Shown: positions 42,297-49,872 of the stretch, in pieces
Position numbering within the stretch: the stretch's first letter is position 1
Layout of the letters: each line of letters starts with the position of its first letter
Source of the DNA: Vannielia sp.
Lineage (GTDB): Bacteria; Pseudomonadota; Alphaproteobacteria; Rhodobacterales; Rhodobacteraceae
Direction of reading: 5' to 3'
Assembly (NCBI RefSeq): GCF_029212645.1
Contig: NZ_JARGND010000003.1
Coordinates: 1-61,740 of the forward strand
Length of the DNA: 61,740 nucleotides
Notes under the pieces: model-generated
Databases searched by the model: none
Seen by the model: the letters and a program-made list of their open reading frames with translations, nothing else
Told to the model about the DNA's origin: nothing
Position numbers and translations under genes: made by a program

Positions 42297-42785
42297 ATGC
42301 AAAACTTTCTGACACGACGCCTTTTTTTGTCCTTGATTGCGGCCAGTGCCGTGATGTTTGGGGCGACGACGGCCATGGCCGCTGATCCTGAGGAAACTGG
42401 CAAGCAGGTATATCAGGTTTATGTGGACACGATGGCCCAAACCAATGCGGCACTTGCCGGGTCGCCCGAAGTAACTGCCGAACTGGGCGCAGAGATTGAT
42501 GCGATCAAGGAGGCCGGGGTGACGAAACTCGTCGCCTTGGGCAAGGAGATCGCCGCGATGAGTGAGGCGGATCGCGAGACAGTCGAACGTATCGTGCGCC
42601 TTGGCGCATACGAGCCAGAAGCCAAAGCGGTTTATGCTAATTACCAGGGGGTTTGGAAAGCCTATGTTGGTGGCGATCAGGATTTCTTTAAAAAGATCCA
42701 ATCGCTGAATATCCTGACGCAATATGCCTTCTTTGACCTGCTGCGCAAACAAGCGCCGGATGAGGCCGACCGGCTAGGTGTTTAA
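42297..42785 (+). CDS. Secreted helical hypothetical protein
   Basis: A 162-residue protein with a signal peptide (FLTRRLFLSLIAASAVMFG then ATTAMAA) carrying twin Arg in its n-region; cleavage near residue 29. The mature part has no Cys and is predicted to be almost entirely helical (ETGKQVYQVYVDTMAQTN, EIDAIKEAGVTKLVALGKEI and YANYQGVWKAYVGGD). No family was recognised. First gene of a tight four-gene operon under operator A. The 42204 in-frame extension crosses the promoter and is rejected. Confidence 0.75.
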   Translation: MQNFLTRRLFLSLIAASAVMFGATTAMAADPEETGKQVYQVYVDTMAQTNAALAGSPEVTAELGAEIDAIKEAGVTKLVALGKEIAAMSEADRETVERIVRLGAYEPEAKAVYANYQGVWKAYVGGDQDFFKKIQSLNILTQYAFFDLLRKQAPDEADRLGV

Positions 42786-42786
42786 G

Positions 42787-43341
42787 ATGCGATTGGGCGG
42801 CGGCCTCGCGGCGCGGGCGTTAGGTTTTGGCACCGTGTTGCTGCTCGTCACCGGGGCTGCCGCCGCTGGCATTCTGGAGGATATGGTGCCGCCACCGCCG
42901 ACGGATGGGGCGTGCTGGGAGCGTAGCTACAGCAATGATCACCTCGCGCTCCATCCCCGCCAAAAGGTGACTGAGCTGCGCTTTTTGGTACAGCCGTTCC
43001 AAGGGCGCTATGATTTCACCATCGACATTGCCACCCGCGAAAGGGCTGGCACTGTGACTGGGTCTTGCACGAATGGTCCGGCTGGATCGGCGGTTTGCAG
43101 GGTGGCCTGCGGGGGCGGTGCGTTTAACCTGCGCCAAGCGAGCAGCGATAACGCGATACTGCTGGACATCAGCGGGGCGGGGCGTTTGCATATCAATGCC
43201 CGCTGTGAAGGGCGCGAAGGGGCGGCCCCGTTTTTGATAGAGGCCGAACCAGACGATAAGGTGTTCAAGTTGCAGCCAACATCGGTGCGCAGCTGTACGC
43301 TTCAGCCATTTAAACCCTATCTTGATCACAGGGGAGAGTAA
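42787..43341 (+). CDS. Secreted six-cysteine protein, paralogue 1
   Basis: A 184-residue protein with signal peptide (ARALGFGTVLLLVTGAAAA). The mature sequence holds six Cys in the order CW, C, CxxxC, C, C. It shares with the next gene the landmarks ACW-R-YS, HLALHPRQKVTELRF, IDIATRERAG, CGGG and EAEPDDKVFKLQP. The two form a tandem-duplicated family of periplasmic or secreted, probably disulfide-bonded beta proteins. The family is unknown to me. ATG at 42787; a GTG three codons earlier overlapping the previous stop is an alternative start. Confidence 0.75.
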   Translation: MRLGGGLAARALGFGTVLLLVTGAAAAGILEDMVPPPPTDGACWERSYSNDHLALHPRQKVTELRFLVQPFQGRYDFTIDIATRERAGTVTGSCTNGPAGSAVCRVACGGGAFNLRQASSDNAILLDISGAGRLHINARCEGREGAAPFLIEAEPDDKVFKLQPTSVRSCTLQPFKPYLDHRGE

Positions 43342-43344
43342 GCA

Positions 43345-43842
43345 ATGCGGATTTTTACATTTTGCGCGGTTGCACTGGCGGCAACCAGCCCGGTCTTTGC
43401 CCAAACCCTTGATGAAATTCTTGCGCCGCGCCCTGATACCGCTGCGTGCTGGCACCGGACCTATTCCGACGCGCATCTGGCCAAACATCCACAGCAAAAA
43501 GTCACCGCGGTCGATTTTTATCTCGATTATTATGAGATGGACCATGACGAGGCGGGCAAGGGCAGCTATTCGTTCTCGATTGATTTCACCACCCGCGAAC
43601 GCAAAGGCGGGGCCGGGGGGCTGTGTCAGCAGGGCGCGCAGGGCAAGGTCACATGCGGCGGCGATTGCGACAGCGGCGCCCTGACGATCCGCAATTCCGG
43701 CACAAAAGGATCGCTGTTGGTTGAGTTGTTATCCGGCGGAATGACATTGACGGATTGCGAGGAAGACGCCCCGTATTACATGTCGGCCGAGCCGGATGAT
43801 AAGGTGTTTCTGGTCCACCCTGTGGCCTGTCCTGCGGATTGA
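43345..43842 (+). CDS. Secreted six-cysteine protein, paralogue 2
   Basis: A 165-residue protein with signal peptide MRIFTFCAVALAATSPVFAQ. Its mature part aligns with the preceding protein: ACWHRTYSDAHLAKHPQQKV versus ACWERSYSNDHLALHPRQKV, IDFTTRERKG versus IDIATRERAG, and SAEPDDKVFLVHP versus EAEPDDKVFKLQP. The six mature Cys sit in equivalent places. The two clearly arose by duplication but have diverged to well under half identity. Three bases separate it from its paralogue. Function unknown. Confidence 0.77.
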   Translation: MRIFTFCAVALAATSPVFAQTLDEILAPRPDTAACWHRTYSDAHLAKHPQQKVTAVDFYLDYYEMDHDEAGKGSYSFSIDFTTRERKGGAGGLCQQGAQGKVTCGGDCDSGALTIRNSGTKGSLLVELLSGGMTLTDCEEDAPYYMSAEPDDKVFLVHPVACPAD

Positions 43843-43878
43843 TTGGCCGACGATGGGCCGCGTGAGAATGCAAAACCC

Positions 43879-44295
43879 ATGAGCCGCATGTGGCAGGTTT
43901 TTTCCGGCCCCGACGCATTGGAAGACGTGCCGGATGAGGGCTATGCCTCGCCCTGGAGCTATCCGTCGCAGGTGCGCATCCCGATGGAGCATTGGCAGGC
44001 GATCATCGCCTTTGCCCAAAGCCGAGATGCGGCAGAGGCGGCGCTGCTTGAACGGGTTTCCTTTCTGGATGGCACGCCACTGGACGCTGCGGCAGAGGTA
44101 CGATTCCTGTCGCTTCTCGAAACGCTGGCACAGGCGGTTGTGGGCGCTGATCCGCTGACACCCGAGGGCGTTGACCCCGCCGTTATCCCGGAGCCGATGC
44201 CAAACACGTCACATGCGGCTATGTTGGGCGATATCGCCCGCCTCATTCAGCGCACGCGCGCGCTTGGCCTGTCGCTGGACAGTTGGGTTGATTGA
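43879..44295 (+). CDS. Cytosolic hypothetical protein closing the four-gene operon
   Basis: A 138-residue helical protein with no signal peptide: MSRMWQVFSGPDALEDVPDE, then VRIPMEHWQAIIAFAQSRDA and a long helical C-terminus. No Cys and no recognised family. The start is uncertain: ATG at 43879 gives a compact protein with a weak ribosome site, while a TTG at 43843, adjoining the previous stop, would add 12 residues. Being the only leaderless member of an operon of exported proteins, it might be a cytosolic chaperone or regulator, which is a guess. Confidence 0.6.
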   Translation: MSRMWQVFSGPDALEDVPDEGYASPWSYPSQVRIPMEHWQAIIAFAQSRDAAEAALLERVSFLDGTPLDAAAEVRFLSLLETLAQAVVGADPLTPEGVDPAVIPEPMPNTSHAAMLGDIARLIQRTRALGLSLDSWVD

Positions 44296-44322
44296 TTTTT
44301 TGCACCTGACGCGCGGCGATAA

Positions 44323-44417
44323 CGTTTCGCGTCAAACCTCTCTCACCTGACATTGGCTGAAATCATAGATTTCAACGTGTTAGGCAACACTTGATGCCGA
44401 AGTGTAAACGCGAAACG
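44323..44417. other. Branched inverted-repeat structure between convergent operons
   Basis: An outer perfect 10-bp inverted repeat, CGTTTCGCGT (44323-44332) / ACGCGAAACG (44408-44417), encloses two perfect hairpins: TGAAATC-ATA-GATTTCA (44358-44374) and ACACTT-N7-AAGTGT (44387-44405). Together they could fold as a three-way junction. It lies between the ends of two convergent operons and may end transcription in both directions or be a small RNA. Confidence 0.45.
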
Positions 44418-44419
44418 CC

Positions 44420-45067
44420 TTAATCTAACGTAAGTTCGATGTCGCGCGCGGTGCCGTCCGGTGCAACAAGCAGCAGGTAGAAATCGGCGCCAAGCGTAGC
44501 AAGGGTCGCCTTGAATTCCTGATCCGTGCCCGGCGTGACCTCGGTTCTGAGATAACCCTTCAGGATCAACCCCTCTTCGGGCGGTTCCTGACCCCGTACC
44601 GGATTGTCGACCAGCACGGCGGCACGTTTCCACAGATCAACATCCACAACGCTGTAGATCTCCAGGGGGCCGTCGCCCGAACGGGCCGTGCCGCTGACCT
44701 GCACCACTTTGCCGTAACGCATGTAGTTCGAGGTATGGGCCAGTTTCAGGCGATACCGTTTTGTCAGTTCCTCAATTGCAACGGTCCCGCTGATGTTGAA
44801 CGCTCCAAAAGAGGACGAGCTGGTGGTCAGCCATGAGGTAACGCCGCGCGCGTTGCCTTGGCTTATCGGCAGGTTTTCAACGAATCCGCTCTCAAGATAA
44901 CTCTCTTTGAACGCAAGCGCCTGACACCATCGCCTGCTGTGGGAGTCGAGCCGGTCATTACTGCCAAAATCCGTGCAATCGGGGCGTGGCGCGGCGGTGG
45001 CCGCAGAACAGGACAACAAGCCTGCCAGAAACAGGGACAGGAACAGAGTATTCACTTTCTCAATCAT
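44420..45067 (-). CDS. Secreted hypothetical protein
   Basis: A 215-residue protein with a signal peptide (TLFLSLFLAGLLSCSAATAA). The Cys in LLSC followed by SAATAA could suggest a lipoprotein, but the lipobox is poor. The mature part is beta-rich (AFNISGTVAIEELTKRYRLK, VVQVSGTARSGDGPLEIYSV) and has two Cys near the N-terminus (DCTDF, RWCQA). No family was recognised. It follows the 99-residue gene by 40 bp on the same strand, so it is probably the second gene behind operator B. ATG at 45067; a GTG seven codons upstream is possible. Confidence 0.68.
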   Translation of the reverse strand: MIEKVNTLFLSLFLAGLLSCSAATAAPRPDCTDFGSNDRLDSHSRRWCQALAFKESYLESGFVENLPISQGNARGVTSWLTTSSSSFGAFNISGTVAIEELTKRYRLKLAHTSNYMRYGKVVQVSGTARSGDGPLEIYSVVDVDLWKRAAVLVDNPVRGQEPPEEGLILKGYLRTEVTPGTDQEFKATLATLGADFYLLLVAPDGTARDIELTLD

Positions 45068-45107
45068 ACATGTGCCCCCGGCCTCCACCGATACCGCGCC
45101 CTGCGCC

Positions 45108-45407
45108 CTAGATCTTGCCGCAGCGGGATCTGTCAGATTCTTCTTCGCTGAAGACTGATATGATCATCCGGCACTTGCCGGGCTTGTCGGGGAACATGGC
45201 CGACGGGGTCAGGTAGCTCCAGGCGGTGCAGCCTTCGCCTGCGTTCTCCTTGCAGGCCGCTTCGCAGTCTGCGGCGGTATTGGTTTCAAACATGGGTCCG
45301 ATGGCATCTGCCGGGGTGTAGGAACAATGCGGATATGTATCTGCGTCATCGGCAAATGCCGGAACCGCAAGGGCGCAGAAAAGGATCGTTGTGAGGGTTC
45401 GTTTCAT
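45108..45407 (-). CDS. Secreted Cys-rich PAN/Apple-like small protein
   Basis: A 99-residue protein with signal peptide (RTLTTILFCALAVPAFA). The mature domain has the PAN/Apple-like pattern: DCEAACKENAGEGCTAWSYL, then KCRMIISVFS and a last Cys near the end. PAN-type modules bind carbohydrates or proteins, and small bacterial ones are common but poorly studied. First gene behind operator B; it is transcribed away from the 45705 operon. The longer frame to 45488 covers the promoter and is rejected. Confidence 0.75.
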   Translation of the reverse strand: MKRTLTTILFCALAVPAFADDADTYPHCSYTPADAIGPMFETNTAADCEAACKENAGEGCTAWSYLTPSAMFPDKPGKCRMIISVFSEEESDRSRCGKI

Positions 45408-45477
45408 CTTGAAATAGCTCCGTATTATGAATGCGATTGCGCGGGTTTGCGCGTTTGACAAGGCGTCATGCTCGGCA

Positions 45478-45532
45478 AGAGTAACCAACCCTTGGCGCTC
45501 CCGCTTGGACTCTGCGCTTTGATGACTTGTCG
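45478..45532 (-). promoter_or_regulatory. AraC-type operator B and promoter of the 45407-44420 operon
   Basis: On the minus strand, CGACAAG (45532-45526) then GCAGAGTCCAAG (45515-45504). The first half-site is degenerate but keeps CAA at the 22-bp period. A -10-like TACTCT (45483-45478) begins 27 bp after the start of the second half-site. GCAGAGTCCAAG is identical to the sequence in operator A. Confidence 0.65.
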
Positions 45533-45576
45533 AAAACGAGATGCGGGTAATTCAGGCCCCATGCGCATCTCGATTT

Positions 45577-45631
45577 GTCCAAACGGCAGAACTGCGCAGT
45601 CCAAGACAGCGATTGGCCCCGCGTCTAACAT
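45577..45631 (+). promoter_or_regulatory. AraC-type operator C and promoter of the 45705 operon
   Basis: GTCCAAA (45577-45583) and GTCCAAG (45599-45605), exact 22-bp period. A -10-like TAACAT (45626-45631) begins 27 bp after the start of the second half-site. Operators B and C are back to back and serve divergent operons. Confidence 0.75.
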
Positions 45632-45704
45632 TGGTCCCATGCGCGGCCATGGAAGGGCCTGCGCAATTGAAACGGATATTTTGATAGTAAAGAGGTTTAT
45701 TCCC

Positions 45705-45965
45705 ATGCGGACTATAGTGAAGACGGGTGCTCAAGGGCTGGTTTTGTTGGGGTTTGCAACCCAGGCAACGGCGCAGGACGGCGGGGTTGCCGATGCGATG
45801 ATCGCCGAAGGTGCGCCCGCCGCGATGGCCAAATGTATGGTTGCACAGCTTGGCGATGATGCCGAACGCCTGTTCACGGCCAGCGATGATGAGCTTTCCG
45901 AGGGTGACACTGCAACGCTTGTTGCCGCGTTGGAGGCGTGTAGCGATGTGGACGGGGGCGAATGA
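45705..45965 (+). CDS. Small secreted hypothetical protein
   Basis: An 86-residue protein with signal peptide (KTGAQGLVLLGFATQATAQ). The mature peptide of about 62 residues is acidic and helical, with two Cys (AKCMVAQ and EACSDV) that could pair. No family was recognised. AGAGG precedes the ATG. It overlaps the next gene by 4 bp and opens the operon controlled by operator C. The in-frame extension back to 45468 crosses both operators and is rejected. Confidence 0.72.
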   Translation: MRTIVKTGAQGLVLLGFATQATAQDGGVADAMIAEGAPAAMAKCMVAQLGDDAERLFTASDDELSEGDTATLVAALEACSDVDGGE

Positions 45966-46720
45966 GAGTGCGCCAAATGAGCAAGGGTCTTGCGGCCCTT
46001 TGCCTTGGCCTTGCGGGGCTGTGCGCCACGCCCGGCCACGCGCAGGACGCCACCTATTCGCCGGATGAGCTGCTGGCGCGTTACACGCATTGGCAGGATC
46101 AAAGTGTGACCATCGCAGCTTATCCGGCGCTGTTCATGTCACCGGGCCGTTGGGACGCCAAGTGGATGAAATTCGGCGCAATGCCGGAACCAAAAGCTCC
46201 GGCCCTGGTTGAGTGCAAAAACCTGACGCCGCCCAATGAGGACAGGATCGCCAGCGCCGATCTGGTCATCCTGCGCGGCACCTTTGTGCGGCGCCAGGTA
46301 TCCACCTTGCCCGACGCGCCAAACCGTGTGCTGCTTGACGACTGTGAGGTGCTGGAGATTGGCGGCGAGATGCCACAAGGGGGCGATCCGTGGCACATTG
46401 GCGAGACGCCGGTTGCCATTGATGCCCTGCACAGCGCGGTGTTTGACCTTATCGGCGAAACGGTGCGCGTCACCGGGTATTACTGGGGGAAAACATGGTC
46501 GAGCGCCAGCGATGAAACCCGCCATGACATGCAGGAAACGGCAGAGTTTGGTGGCCCCAAGAAGCCCATTGGGTGTTTTCAGGAGGGTAAGATCGATGCG
46601 CCGCAAGCCGTTCTGGACAATCGCGAAAACACCGTGATCGCGGGCGAGGTTGCCCTGACAGCGTTTAGCCGGCCCGACCGGGTTGATATTGGCAATTGCC
46701 GTTTTGTCCTGCCGGACTGA
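45962..46720 (+). CDS. Secreted hypothetical protein, possibly OB-fold
   Basis: A 252-residue protein with signal peptide (GLAALCLGLAGLCATPGHAQ). The mature part alternates beta strands and short helices: RYTHWQDQSVTIAAYPALFM, DLVILRGTFVRRQVSTLPDA and ETVRVTGYYWGKTWSSASDE. The WQDQSVTI and VRVTGYYWG stretches resemble strands of nucleic-acid-free OB folds in periplasmic proteins, but this is by eye. Four mature Cys. Translationally coupled to the upstream gene. Function unknown. Confidence 0.7.
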   Translation: MRVRQMSKGLAALCLGLAGLCATPGHAQDATYSPDELLARYTHWQDQSVTIAAYPALFMSPGRWDAKWMKFGAMPEPKAPALVECKNLTPPNEDRIASADLVILRGTFVRRQVSTLPDAPNRVLLDDCEVLEIGGEMPQGGDPWHIGETPVAIDALHSAVFDLIGETVRVTGYYWGKTWSSASDETRHDMQETAEFGGPKKPIGCFQEGKIDAPQAVLDNRENTVIAGEVALTAFSRPDRVDIGNCRFVLPD

Positions 46721-46741
46721 CGGAATATAGAAAGGCGTGGC

Positions 46742-47392
46742 ATGTTTGGAATTTTATCTCATTTGGCACGCCTTATTCTGATCTGTCTCGGCATACTTGG
46801 CATTGCGGGTCCAAATGCCGCCGTCGCGCAGGACAATCTGAGCGCCCGTTTCAAGGATTGGCACACCTTTTGCGACAAGGGCCGTATCTGCGACGCCTAC
46901 AGCTATTCGGATTTGGCGTCAGCGCAGAACCCGAACGTGAGTCATGTGTTTGCGCTACGTCGGCACCCGAACGGGGGCGGCTGGTCGATGTTCATCACCT
47001 TTGACGGGGTTGAGCCAAAGCTGTCGCTTGGGCTGTTCGCCAGTGTGATCCGCATGGGCCACCACGATCAAGAGCCGATCCCCAGCTTCTGGAAAGAGTC
47101 ACTTGTGTTGCGGGGCGGAGGGCCGGCCCACCGATTGACGGGCACTTACGACTTGTATCTCACCGGTCCCAGCGCCGAGACCCTCATGGAGCGCCTGCGC
47201 CTTGGGGATAGTCTGGGTTTTGAGTTCGGTGGCTGCCGGGATGAATTCCTGTTTGCCGAATTCTCACTGGCGGGTGTCACCGCCGCGCTTGCCTGGATTG
47301 ATGAGGTGCAGGGGCTGCCGCCGGGAAGCACCAAGGTTATGCACACCCCGCCCGGTACGGAAGAGGGGCCATTTCCGAATTGCGATGAATGA
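46742..47392 (+). CDS. Secreted protein, IalB-like
   Basis: A 216-residue protein with signal peptide (LILICLGILGIAGPNAAVAQ). The mature start FKDWHTFCDKGRICDAYSYS and the closing FAEFSLAGVTAALAWIDEVQ resemble the invasion-associated locus B (IalB/DUF1176-like) group, where a FGDW...C...C opening and a SLxGFTAA ending are typical. The match is partial and I give it as likely rather than certain. IalB-type proteins are periplasmic or surface proteins first seen in Bartonella. Third gene of the operator C operon; it overlaps the next gene by 4 bp. Confidence 0.7.
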   Translation: MFGILSHLARLILICLGILGIAGPNAAVAQDNLSARFKDWHTFCDKGRICDAYSYSDLASAQNPNVSHVFALRRHPNGGGWSMFITFDGVEPKLSLGLFASVIRMGHHDQEPIPSFWKESLVLRGGGPAHRLTGTYDLYLTGPSAETLMERLRLGDSLGFEFGGCRDEFLFAEFSLAGVTAALAWIDEVQGLPPGSTKVMHTPPGTEEGPFPNCDE

Positions 47393-47910
47393 TGATGCTG
47401 GGGACAGATCTTTTGGTTGGCGGCACGCAGGATGCGGATGACCTTGCGGCGGCCCTTTGCGCGGAACTGGCGGTCGACCCGGCGGATATCTATCAGGCGA
47501 AACTTTTTACCTGGGAGCAGAGCCCATCACCGCCTGGCACGTCCGGGTCGTATTTCTCGGCGCTGGGGCAAAGGAATACGATCCTCATTCGTGAGCTGAC
47601 CGGACAGGGAGAGGTCGGGTTTATCGTGGAAATCGAGTTTCTGACCCCCGTGCCGCTGGCGCATTTGCAACGGCTCTCGGATGCGCACGGCTTGGTGGTG
47701 GGGCTGTCGCGGGATACCGCCTTTCCCGAGGAAGCCGGGACGATTTCCGCCGAGGGGTATGTGCTGTTTCGCCCCGAAACCGCGCCAGAGCCGGCTGTCG
47801 TGCTGGAAGATCAAGACCATGCTCTGCGCATTTCCTGGGGCATCCTGAATGAGGCGCTGCCACCGCTTCCAACGGTCCTTTTGCCCCGAAGCATTCCGCC
47901 AAAAACCTGA
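47389..47910 (+). CDS. Cytosolic hypothetical protein closing the operator C operon
   Basis: A 173-residue protein without signal peptide: MMLGTDLLVGGTQDADDLAA at the start, then an alternating alpha/beta pattern (TILIRELTGQGEVGFIVEIE). No recognised domain. Three successive ATG codons lie at the start; the first overlaps the previous stop. As in the 42297 operon, a leaderless protein closes a set of exported proteins. Confidence 0.65.
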   Translation: MMMLGTDLLVGGTQDADDLAAALCAELAVDPADIYQAKLFTWEQSPSPPGTSGSYFSALGQRNTILIRELTGQGEVGFIVEIEFLTPVPLAHLQRLSDAHGLVVGLSRDTAFPEEAGTISAEGYVLFRPETAPEPAVVLEDQDHALRISWGILNEALPPLPTVLLPRSIPPKT

Positions 47911-47999
47911 ATCACAGCTTTTGGCGGAGCGCAGGGCGATGCAGGGTCGTTGCGCGCGCCTCGCCTTTATCTGATGTCTCAGGGTAAAGGCGAAGCGCT

Positions 48000-48503
48000 T
48001 CAGGTGGGCACACCCGAGATCCGCCAGCCATCTGCTTCGCGCCTGACGGTGAAATCGTCTGTTCCGGTTTCCTTGTCGCCGTCAATCGTCAGGTCCATCC
48101 AGACGCTGACATACCCGCGATCCTCCCCGCGCATCTTGCGCGCCTTGATTTGTGCCGCGTTCAGCTTCCACTTGTTCCATGTCTTCACGGATTTCTTGCC
48201 TTTGCGGTCAAGATCGCCGGACATTGCGCCTTTCCAGGCGCGATCCCCCCGGATCCGGCTCGCCAGAAACAGAACAACCGCCGCTTCGGGGGAATTGGGC
48301 TCTGGCCGGAGGCTGGCGGCGGTGGCGGAATCTATCATTGGCGGGTCAACATAGTTTTCCCACCCGTCGTCACCCGGCGCGGTTTCAGGCGGTTGGAATG
48401 GCGTTTCTGCCGCGCCAATCCGAGGGAGCGCGCAGGTCGCGACGGCGCCGAGGGTGCAAAGCAGGAAATGCCTGCGCGTTGGGAGAAAATTGGGCGTGGT
48501 CAT
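48000..48503 (-). CDS. Tat-exported protein with an NTF2-like domain
   Basis: A 167-residue protein. TRRHFLLCTLGAVATCALPR is a likely twin-arginine signal peptide with cleavage near IGAAE. The mature part has SPEAAVVLFLASRIRGDRAW, then WKLNAAQIKARKMRGEDRGY and VWMDLTIDGDKETGTDDFTV ending DGWRISGVP, the layout of small NTF2-like (SnoaL/DUF4440-type) domains that use a late beta-sheet closing with W-R-I. GAGG lies 7 bases before the ATG. It stands alone behind operator D, divergent from the AraC gene. Confidence 0.72.
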   Translation of the reverse strand: MTTPNFLPTRRHFLLCTLGAVATCALPRIGAAETPFQPPETAPGDDGWENYVDPPMIDSATAASLRPEPNSPEAAVVLFLASRIRGDRAWKGAMSGDLDRKGKKSVKTWNKWKLNAAQIKARKMRGEDRGYVSVWMDLTIDGDKETGTDDFTVRREADGWRISGVPT

Positions 48504-48536
48504 GGAGGCCTCATAAAGGTTGGTTTCAATGGTGTC

Positions 48537-48591
48537 ACAGTAGCGAGCCGCGCGCCGAATGCCTTGGACCAGACGGGACAGTGACTTGGAC
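48537..48591 (-). promoter_or_regulatory. AraC-type operator D and promoter of the 48503 gene
   Basis: On the minus strand GTCCAAG (48591-48585) and GTCCAAG (48569-48563), two identical half-sites with a 22-bp period. A -10-like TACTGT (48542-48537) begins 27 bp after the start of the second half-site. It lies in the gap between the gene it faces and the AraC regulator gene. Confidence 0.75.
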
Positions 48592-48681
48592 ATGGCGGGA
48601 CGAATGCCCTGTGAAACTTGACAACCCAGAGGGGCAGGCGCAGGTTTACCTTGGGAAAAGACTCCATTTGGAGGAACTTTT

Positions 48682-49659
48682 TTGAATTTTGAACAAACCA
48701 ATTTCGGGCGTCATGGCCCACCAATGCGATTTTCGACGAGCTGGCTGCCTGAAAAGGATCGGCTGGACATTTGGCGTGAGGAATTCGGGCACCGGTTCGT
48801 TCGGCTGGACTTTGAGCCGCTGGAAAGCAGCCCGCTGCATTACGATACGACGTTTCTGAACCTGGGCGATATCATAATTGCCAAGGGCGAGATCAGCGCG
48901 ATTTCCTGTGCGCGCACCAAATCCATGCTGAACGATGGCAATAGCGATATCGTCTTGCTGATACAGGAAGACGAGTGGATGTATGCTGAGCAGGGCCGGC
49001 ATGGGCAAAGCGTTTCTGTGGGCGAGGGATTGGTGCGCCGCTCCGATGAAGCCGGGCGGACCTTGCTGCGCCCCGGCAAGTTTTTGACCCTGAACCTACC
49101 CGTTGAGAAATTGACCGACCGCGTGGCCGACATTGACCGGCTGGGCATGACGGTGATCCGTGACGGCGACGAGGCGTTGGGGCTTTTGGCGGGGTATTGC
49201 AAGGCGATCATGGCATTGGGCGATGGCGGCTCGGCATCGGCGCGATCGGTTATGAGCAAGCATGTGCTTGATCTGGCCTCGCTGGCGATCGGGGCCAACC
49301 GCGATGCCTGGGTTGTGGCCCAGAACCGGGGGGTGCGCGGTGCGCGGCGGGTGGCGGCGATCTCTGCCATTCGGCGAAATGCCAGCCGTCCCGGCTTTCG
49401 TATCGGAGAGCTTGCGCAAGAGCTGAAGGTTTCGGAGAGCTATCTTCGCAAATTGTTTGCCGAGGTCAGCCAGACGTTTTCATCGCTCTTATTGGAAGCA
49501 CGGCTGGTGATGGCGCGGGACAAGCTGATTGATGCCCGGTTTGATGGTTTGCAAATAAGCCAGATCGCATTTGAGTCCGGGTTTGGTGATGTGTCCTATT
49601 TCAACCGGACGTTTTACCGACGTTTCGAGATGACCCCGTCGGACGCGCGCAAACGATGA
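48682..49659 (+). CDS. AraC-family transcriptional regulator of the secreted-protein island
   Basis: A 325-residue regulator. The N-terminal 200 residues form an AraC_binding_2-like sensory domain (WREEFGHRFVRLDFEPLESS, VGEGLVRRSDEAGRTLLRPG). The C-terminal double helix-turn-helix is FRIGELAQELKVSESYLRKL and ISQIAFESGFGDVSYFNRTF then YRRFEMTPSDARKR. The start is TTG, supported by GGAGG 7 bases upstream; an ATG 14 codons in is the alternative. Four GTCCAAN-N15-GTCCAAG operators surround it, so it probably activates the nearby secreted-protein operons. The inducer is unknown. Confidence 0.9.
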   Translation: MNFEQTNFGRHGPPMRFSTSWLPEKDRLDIWREEFGHRFVRLDFEPLESSPLHYDTTFLNLGDIIIAKGEISAISCARTKSMLNDGNSDIVLLIQEDEWMYAEQGRHGQSVSVGEGLVRRSDEAGRTLLRPGKFLTLNLPVEKLTDRVADIDRLGMTVIRDGDEALGLLAGYCKAIMALGDGGSASARSVMSKHVLDLASLAIGANRDAWVVAQNRGVRGARRVAAISAIRRNASRPGFRIGELAQELKVSESYLRKLFAEVSQTFSSLLLEARLVMARDKLIDARFDGLQISQIAFESGFGDVSYFNRTFYRRFEMTPSDARKR

Positions 49660-49768
49660 TCGACGGGGCGTGTGGCTTTGCCATTGGCGCGGGTTGAGAG
49701 CGACTTTTCCTCGAAGAAGACATGGATTGGCAGAGGCGTGGAGGTTTGGAGCCTCGCCGGGCTTATTG

Positions 49769-49794
49769 TTTTGGAATAACGGGTAATTCCAAAA
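49769..49794. promoter_or_regulatory. Inverted repeat TTTTGGAAT / ATTCCAAAA
   Basis: Perfect 9-bp arms around an 8-base centre, about 80 bp upstream of the secreted-protein gene at 49873. It has no T-run and is AT-rich, fitting an operator or promoter element better than a terminator. Its TTGGA half-sites recall the AraC motif but are inverted, so it may belong to another regulator. Confidence 0.45.
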
Positions 49795-49872
49795 CATACG
49801 GGAATTGGCGTTTCCAAGCGAAATTTTAGCGGATAGCGTAGAAGGAAGGATATTGGTTTACGGAGAGAAGAT

